Below are positions 56,417-64,000 of a stretch of 64,000 bases of DNA, one piece after another. The DNA is from Anagrus nilaparvatae. Its lineage: Eukaryota > Arthropoda > Insecta > Hymenoptera > Mymaridae. The position numbers and the translations under genes are program-made. The notes beneath the pieces are model-generated. The model did not search any database, was not told the DNA's origin, and worked only from the letters and a program-made list of their open reading frames with translations. The stretch's first letter is position 1; every line of letters starts with the position of its first letter. The DNA is taken from contig JAKSXM010000272.1 in NCBI GenBank assembly GCA_022575985.1, positions 19,402,501 through 19,466,500 of the forward strand. The letters are read 5' to 3'.

Positions 56417-59400
56417 TTTATAAAATAATAACCAGAATCATTGTGATGCATGCCTCTACAAACTAAGGTGGTGCCTTTGAGACTAATATTCATAAATTTG
56501 AAATAATTCAAAATAAGCCTATGAGAAAATTACTAATGTACCCATATTTATTCCTATGGACAAAGGTCGTGAAAAACTTTTCCCTGAGTTCGGAAAATGA
56601 CAGTAAATGTCCATTACGTAATTTTTTGTATACATTGTTTCAGAAGTGAACTTAAATAAATTTTTTTAAATTTGTGACATCAAAAAAATTTTCCGAAGAA
56701 TTCAAATATCGATTTATAATTTTTTTGAATTCTCATCCAGAGTATTAAAAATATGGTTCCAGAAATTCTTGTCAAAATCTTACCCAGGATCTAGAAATTC
56801 TATTGCTTTCTTGTTATTTTTTTTATCAGAGTATTTTTTCCCAAAATTATTATATTAATATTTTACTTGCAAAATCATTGATATAATATTAACTACTAGA
56901 TTAAATAAAAATAAAATTAAAGTGAATAAATATTTTTGTGTATATGTATTGTAAATAAAAGACTTGACAATAAAATAAGTTAATTTATTTTACTTGCTTG
57001 AAATTTAAGCCGATTTACTTCTTAACACCGTTATACATATATAGTGAAAATTTCGATAGGGAGAATAAAGTAAGCCAATAAGAAAAGAGGGAATGTCCAT
57101 CGTATATGTAGTTTACTTAAAGTTAACTTCAAGCAATACACAAATACATACATAAAATACCCAAATATTCGATTGGCTTTAGGTCGTTGCCTGGCTGATT
57201 ATCTTTTTATCTTTTTCCAAGACTTATGGGATATTGTATTACAGAAGGTTCTTTAATCCGATTTTCTTCAATTCCGTAAGTGATAACATGATATAAAGAG
57301 AATAGTTCATTACGAACGAAGATTAAACTGATTCGTAAAAAAACCCTATTTAATATTTTTTTATAAATTTTTATGATAAATTACTTTTTCAAAATAACTA
57401 ATTAACTCATAAATGCCCTACCCTCTGAGAAAAATATATTTATAAAGTAACAATTGTAGCCTTAATTAATAAAAAGAGAATAATAAAAAATTTTTTATGA
57501 ATTATTTTTTTGTAATTACAAAGTACATAAACTCTTAAATATAAACATAAACTTTAAAAAAAATAAAATAAAAAATGATGTTTACGTACACCTCATCAAA
57601 TAATAACTTCCTTTTCTTTGTTTATAACTCAAAATAAAAAAATAAAAAAAAAAATTCACAATAAGATAATCATCATTATTACATTGTCTAAAATATCTCG
57701 CGACTTATTTTTTTATACATTTTACGTACATAAAACGTCGTAAATAAAATAACAAAAAATGTTTATTAACAATCTAAATTATCTAAAAATTAATGAATAA
57801 TATTAAAGAGTACCTATAAACAGAGGTATATTTTTATAACTAAAAAGGAAGTTAAAATAAGTATATGGGGCGGTGATGGGTAATTTCCGGTGGTCTCTCT
57901 TCGTCCATATAGTAAACGTCTGCTATTTTCTTACAATTATAAAAGTCAAGTATCAAAAAATCGCATATGTTTTAAATGTGTATAAAAGTAGTTAAATAAA
58001 TATTATTAAAAAACTAAAGTACGAAATAAAAATCAATGACTAAAAAGTAATGTATACCTAAATAGACTTGGACTTTATAATGGAACGGAAACTCTTCACA
58101 TTATTCAATTGAATTGCGCGCGTCCGGAGTCGATGTTATTGCATATTTTCTCGTTCATTATAAATTTATATTTATTACAGATATATTATCGTAGGTATAG
58201 ATACGCTTTTTTATTAAAGCTTTTTATTTTTTTAAATTAAATAATTTATTTCATTTGATTTATTTAAAATTACGTTCTTAAATTACGTAGTTGAATCTGG
58301 AAAAATAACGTAATAGTACAATCTTATTTTTTTGTTAATTCATTTTCAAAGACGTAAAATGAATATTATTTATTTTGTTTTCTAATAAATTAATTATTGA
58401 GCTTCGGAGGGGGGGGGGTCCTTAATATAAAATTTCCCTCTCCAAACTGTATTTTACCCCCATTTTTGAAAAAAATAAAAATAAATTCAGGGAGGGCTTC
58501 AGGAGGTATTTTGATGGAAAATTTCCCTCTCCAAACTGATCTCCCGCTAAAGAATACATTAGAAGAAAAAAATAAACTCTCCAAATCTCTTCACTGTCTA
58601 CGTGTCTGATTATAGGTATAAGGTTTTAAAGACACTCTAGCTATTTCCGAATAGAATTTTATGAAGAAAGTCCCAGGAAACCAATAACGTGGGTTCTTTA
58701 ATTGGTTATCGTAAAAAATTTAGAAATATTTTCACACAAAAGTGCGAGATTTAAACATGGGCTCTTATATAGGGAATGCATGGTGACATTAGATAAATGT
58801 AGCAATCCACTTTTAATCAAAGTATAATACTAAAATAACCTTAGCCATCACAACAATCCATGTTTAATTTAAATATCTCTATATTTGCATGGTAACTGAC
58901 CAAAGTTCCACATCATTGGGTTATTTTGTTAAAATAATTTTGTTAAAAATTTTGATAAAAACATAAATGCTTTAAATGTTTTGATTTTTAATTATTACAT
59001 TGTATACAAAAACTAGTAATCATAACCGAAATTCGCTACGAGCCCTGTTATATTTATGGGTCCTTGACCACCATTATGAAATTGTTTTTATGTCTAATAA
59101 CCCAGTTGCCCTTATTTAGACAAAAGTCGAAAAAACTTCAACAGATACCTATAATCTAAAATTGCTTATTGTGGGTAATAATAAGGTAATTTTAGGTAGA
59201 AAAAAATACTCTCTTCGTGCTTATCAACCGATATAATATTTGTAAATAATAACCTGAAAATTTCTGTTGTGGGTAAATGGACCATTTTCCTAAAAAATGA
59301 ATTTCATATATCTGTAATCATCAGCGACCCAAAAAACATAAGCACTCGTCAGAAAATTTATGAACCTATCAGCGAAAACAAGTGACTGTGAAATAAAGGT

Positions 59401-59789
59401 CATAAACTGTGACATAAAAGTGATAAAAAATTTTCGTAAATTTAAGAAAAAATTAAAAATAAAAAATTTTTTTTTTTAAATTCGCGAAAAATTTACAAAT
59501 GTTGTAACGGATTCGTGTTAAAAAATGAAATTGAAAATTCTCAATTGGTTTTAGAGTTTACAATTTTTTCAAAAATTTACTAATTTTCTGCAAATAGGAA
59601 ATTTTTTTTTTTAATTTTTTAACAGAAACTTCTTTTAACAGTGCACTTTACCTTGTGATTTTTCATTAATAATAACAGTCTGGGGATAGAAAACTTAAAT
59701 CAATTTGTATTTTAAAAAATTGATTTAATTTTCCTATTACTTAATTGTACACAAATAACGTGCATTGAACATGTTAACTAAATATATGT
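56417..59789. other. Mostly AT-rich, no gene recognised
   Basis: At 58400-58560 a G9 tract with two repeated blocks (AAATTTCCCTCTCCAAACTG twice) resembles the C/G-tract element at 44893. Open frames there are by-products. No other structure is supported. Confidence 0.4.
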
Positions 59790-60015
59790 AATATATATTT
59801 TTCTAAATCCCTAAGCTCCAATTATTCTCAGTCCTTAAACCTGGATAATTTTAAGTTCCTAAACTCAAATTGTTTTATGCCCCTAAACCTGGATTATTCT
59901 AAGTCATTAAATCGAAATTATTGACCCCCCCCTCGATTGTAACTACTTGACCCATTCCCCCAATTTTAACCCACTGGAGTACCTATCTTTATAAACATGT
60001 TCCATGTTAAAATAA
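59790..60015 (-). repeat. Dispersed minisatellite-bearing repeat (copy 3)
   Basis: Ends with AAACATGTTCCATGTTAAAA on plus. C-runs at about 59925-59960 and degenerate units CCTAAACCTGGATTATTCTA. Inverted relative to copies at 11810 and 39568. The AACATATTCCATGTTAAAA stretch inside the hAT element at about 3276 suggests a shared module. Confidence 0.65.
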
Positions 60016-60231
60016 ATAATTTTTCTAGCGGTTATGCGATGAAATGGCTATTTTCTAATGTGTTGTGGTAAAGTTTATTTTCGCTGAATGTGAAGATTAA
60101 TGGGTTCGATAAGCGTACCCCGAGGATAAAGATTTGCGTTTGGAAAAATATTTTATACAAAAGGGCAAAAAAGACATCCTGTCCAAGTTAAAAAGTAGTA
60201 TTTTTCTGCCAAAATTGTGTAAAATTCTTTT

Positions 60232-60590
60232 TTTGGTCAGTGGCCCGAAAGAACGTATTTCCCGGACGCTATATATACGAAATCTGTATATTTTTATTCT
60301 ATAGACCGTAAAAGTAAAGAATGCCCCGGATCGCAAGTAAATTGCCAAACTGCGATCTGGAGCATCAAGGAAAAAACATAATTTTACTTTGTCAATGGCA
60401 AGAAAACACATATTTTCAAATTGCGCTGCAGCTGGGAAATACGTGGTTTCTGGCCGCTGACAAGAAAAATTTTATACGGCCCTTGTCCATAAATAAAGAA
60501 TGCTCTCAGAATGCCCCAAAATGCAGTTTACCATTATCGGCTTCACCTCGAAAGGTAATTTACGTGCGATACCCGTTCAAAAATATCTCA
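60232..60590. repeat. Copies of the 28058-type repeat in both orientations
   Basis: A plus copy begins GGTCAGTGGCCCGAAAGAAC. An inverted piece (AAATACGTGGTTTCTGGCCG) lies at 60438, and a second plus segment at 60470 has CCCTTGTCCATAAATAAAG and AATTTACGTGCGATAC. The open frames at 60097-60629 are by-products. Confidence 0.65.
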
Positions 60591-63500
60591 TTTAGCTTAA
60601 TTTTAGAGTCACGAATAAAATACAATTAAGTAAAATGTTAATCACATCTAATTTTATCAAAATTCTTGTATTTTTAACAAATTTTAATTACTAATACTAG
60701 TTTTTAAAATACAACAAGACTGTCGTTTATTTATAAAAAATTAATATCTTTTTAAATAAACATAATAAAAACATTTTATTTATCAGTAAAATATTTATAT
60801 ACTCAACAAAAATAATTTATTATCTTGTCATATTATATTGAATTTTATATATTTTTAAATAAAAAAAAAAATAAATAATTATTATCTATAAGTATTAAAT
60901 ACATATACGAGTACTGTTACTTTTAGTGAATGTTTTTTTTTTGTGTTGTTACTCCGGTTTTGTTATTTACGTCGTCGTCGTAGTAGTAGTTGTCGTCTCT
61001 TATACTTACGCGTTCATTGCACCGTGGAAATTGACGGATTGCGGTTACGGAAGTTAAAATACGCTTCGAGACTTTTATGAGCATAACGTTACGTATTATT
61101 TTTTTTTTAGCCTTAATATTGTTTCTGTTTTATAAGAAAAAAGAAAATTTTTATAAAACTGTATAATTATATTATAAGTAGATTTTTAAATATTTTTATT
61201 TTTTAGCTTGGGAGAGAATGGGGCAAGTTAGGGTTAGAGTAATCTGATATTCAGATTTGTGTTAATTTTTATGTCAGAATATTTTAGAGACTGTTTTAAA
61301 ATTTATATGAACTACAAATAATGCTTTTATAAAGATTGAATAATTGTGAGAATTTTATCTATCCTAAAGAAAATCGCAAAAATAGGCTTATACATAAAAC
61401 TTGCTCCTGGTACAAATGGAAAAATTTCATCCTCTCCTGGTTTTCTTATCCTCTAGGGAATAAAAACAGCAACACAGAGTTACCGTTCAGATAGAAAGCA
61501 ACAAAATCCATTCCAGTAAATTTTTACGATTTAGCTCTATAGATTCTCCTAACCAATAGTAAACCAAAAAAAAAATCTACCAATTAGCCCCAACCACCCA
61601 GAGCATCAAAATTAATCTTATAAAATAATAATTGAACTTGATTCATAAAAAAATAAAGTTAAATCATATAATACATTCACTTTATATTAAAAAAAAAGAT
61701 CGATATCACACAAGAAAAAAAAACTAATATATCTGCCAACTTCGTCTGTTTTTATTGCGGCATTGATGTTCAAAAAAAGAAGAAGAAGAAACAAGTAAAA
61801 AAAAAAGAACTGTATTATAGTATGCGAAAAAAAAGAAGCAAAAAAAAAGATGAGACGTATTCTATTACTCTTTGGTTAAAAAAAGAAAAAATACAAATAT
61901 TAAAGAAGTTCAAGTATAAAAAAGGGGACACTAACTTTACTTTGTTACATACGTGTTTGTGTGTATAATATACTGAAATGATAGAAGGAAAAAAACTGAA
62001 TATATTTTATAATACGTTAGTTAAAGAAAAAAAAATGTTAAAAAAATCAGTAAAAAAAAGGCATAAATTTCGCATATAAATTACATAGTATATTTTTATG
62101 AATGTATGTAAAAAAATGAATAATTAGCTATTTCTCTTATTCGCACTTAAGATTTTTTTTAATATTCATAATTATTTTTTTCTTAACTACAAATTTTTTG
62201 TTTTATGTATGTGTAAAAATGTTGTATAACTCATCAGTATTTTTTTTTTATCTGTGAAATATTTTTATCTTACCTAGTTAATGTTTAAGAGAAATTGGGG
62301 TGAATTGGAATATTTTGTGTTTTTATTTTTATTTTATAGTAAAAAAATACGATGGAATAGAAAGATATTGAGTTAAAAACATTGAATTTTATTTCTTTGT
62401 AGTCAGTACGAATTCCAACTCTCTACCATTATTTTTATGGCAAGGAGAATATGAAAACCAGGAGAGTATAAAATTTTTTCCTTCGATTTTTCATCCTAAA
62501 TAAAAGTATTGAAACAATTTTGAAATTGCTATTGTACAATAAAATAAATAGATTTATTCATATTTTCCAAATTGTTTAGCAATCTAAAATCTTAAATTAA
62601 GATCTTTTAATTGAACCTTAAACCAAAAAATAAAGGAATTTTCTTGTCAGAGAAACATTGTATGAAATGAGTCTCGGAAATAAATAAACAATTCTCCAGA
62701 TCATATTTTACCTCAGTTTTGCCTTTGATGATAATTTACAGATGATCTGGGTCATTTTTTATTTTACTGGCCATATGAGAAATAATATTTATATGGTCGA
62801 AAAAAAGTGTACTAAGCAAGCAACAAAAAGGCGTATTTTACCACTGACGAAAAATATAGCAGATTCTCTACAGGATCTTCGAAAATTTATTTGGCCAGAT
62901 GCGAAGTATTACAGGCGTGAAGAAAGAATATACTATATTATAAACGTTCTTAGCATAAAGATAAGAATTTTTTTTTCATAATGTCTCGAAAATACGCATT
63001 TCCCAGCCATGTTTTTTCGACAATGAAAAAAGAAAAAATTGTAAACGAACCTCGGCCATAAAAAAAGAATAACCCAAATCGCAGCTTACCATTCTTGGCT
63101 TCGCCCCATAGTAATTTACGTTTGTACGATTTTATTTTTCTGGCCATGAACTGTAATCTACTTTTCTAGGAAGTTTAATATTAATGATGGTCTATAAAAA
63201 TTTGAGTGAATACTTTATTTCCACACTATATTTCCATTCCGTAGAGTTAAATAGGATGTCCCAGATCGTATAGTTAACCGTCCTAAATATCACCTAAAAT
63301 GATATAATTTACGAGGAATATCAGCCATTTTTATTTTCTGGCTTTAGGTCGTTATTCATAATATGCAGTTATTTAAAAACACGAACAATAAAGTTAAGAT
63401 TCGAAAAATCATTGGCCAAATTTTAATGAAATTAGACTGAAGGTATACTTTCAAAAATATGCTTAAGTATACTTATACTTGGGCTACAGCTTAATATATT

Positions 63501-64000
63501 TTAAAATTCAATTTTCTTAAATGATAATAAAAAAAATTACCACCAAGCACAAAAAAAATCTGGAAAAATTAACTTCAACTAATTTAGAAAACACGAATTC
63601 GTATAAATATATAATAAAAAAAATTAATAAATTTTACTAAAAATTTTGAGTAACCATAAACCAAAATTACTTTATCGAGTTATTACCCAATTTTTCCAAA
63701 AAAATCACCAATACTAAGAAATTAATACAGATTAATACATAAATTTTCTCGCATAAGTTTAGAATTGAATCATTAAATCTGTATTTAATATAGTAAGAGT
63801 AATGAATTTACATTTGTGAAATATCAAATGTTCAATATGCGTGTAGCTGTGTCAGCGTGGGTGTATAATATTTTTGTGTATAAGTAAACAAAATGATAAA
63901 GATACTCTAAAGAGTAAAAGGGACGGAAATAAACGAGTCACTCATAGAAGCGTAACAATGGCTTCGTGTCGTTCAACCACGCGAATAAAACTTAACGTGT
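60591..64000. other. AT-rich end of window with repeat copies, no gene
   Basis: (GTC/GTA)n-like trinucleotide run at about 60968-60995; A-rich tracts at 61690-62060. Partial copies of the 28058-type repeat at about 62690-62790, 62975-63180 and 63220-63370. No supported coding region. Confidence 0.45.

Noticed and set aside
60097..60629. Overlapping frames of about 100 residues on both strands
   Set aside because: They lie on copies of a dispersed repeat and show no family match.
1..64000. CRISPR arrays, bacterial operons or a prokaryotic defence system
   Set aside because: No regular short spacer arrays or adjacent co-directional genes; the DNA is clearly eukaryotic.

Overview
The window is nuclear DNA from an animal, most likely an insect. 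It is very AT-rich, has eukaryotic 5S rRNA genes with pol III T-run terminators, a GT-AG intron, Jockey-type and Penelope-type retroelements, and many foldback/MITE DNA transposons. No operons, ribosome-binding sites or CRISPR arrays are present. I cannot name the species.

Left part (1-18.6 kb): a two-exon gene for a secreted trypsin-like serine protease homologue (961-1643, minus) is the only host protein gene I can support. It has lost the catalytic His and Asp. Around it are a 0.7-kb hAT-type element with a perfect 8-bp target duplication (2592-3315), a small hAT-like MITE inserted into an older palindrome (6000-6460), a broken non-LTR reverse transcriptase (7672-8927), remains of a Penelope-like element (GIY-YIG domain 9307-9678; RT with YVDD 12694-13424), and a 1-kb foldback element (13945-14986).

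Centre (18.7-40.8 kb): a loose cluster of 5S rRNA genes in both orientations. Three copies are complete (25598, 38206, 40295 minus). Two are split by long two-ORF non-LTR retrotransposons inserted at the same nucleotide of the 5S gene, between positions 25 and 26, in the same orientation as the gene. One copy (18793-24468, minus) looks full length, with a 14-bp target duplication taken from 5S and a 5' end bearing an Inr/DPE-type internal promoter. The other (31143-36433, plus) is 5'-truncated and diverged, and its ORF1 now begins at an ATG inside the 5S gene. Gag zinc knuckles, an APE endonuclease and an RT without RNase H point to the Jockey group. Both share a 14-nt ORF1/ORF2 overlap and a hairpin just after ORF2. 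A 5S-targeted Jockey-like family is the main candidate for an undescribed system. The 5S copies share an upstream box exactly at -30 to -23.

Right part (40.8-64 kb): repeat-rich and without a supported host gene. It holds a nearly perfect 720-bp palindrome flanked by TTAA (40873-41592), TWA-flanked MITEs, a Foldback-type element whose long inverted repeats are built of about 150-bp direct subunits (53484-56416), broken non-LTR fragments, and scattered copies of a roughly 180-bp repeat that is tandem at 28058-28620.
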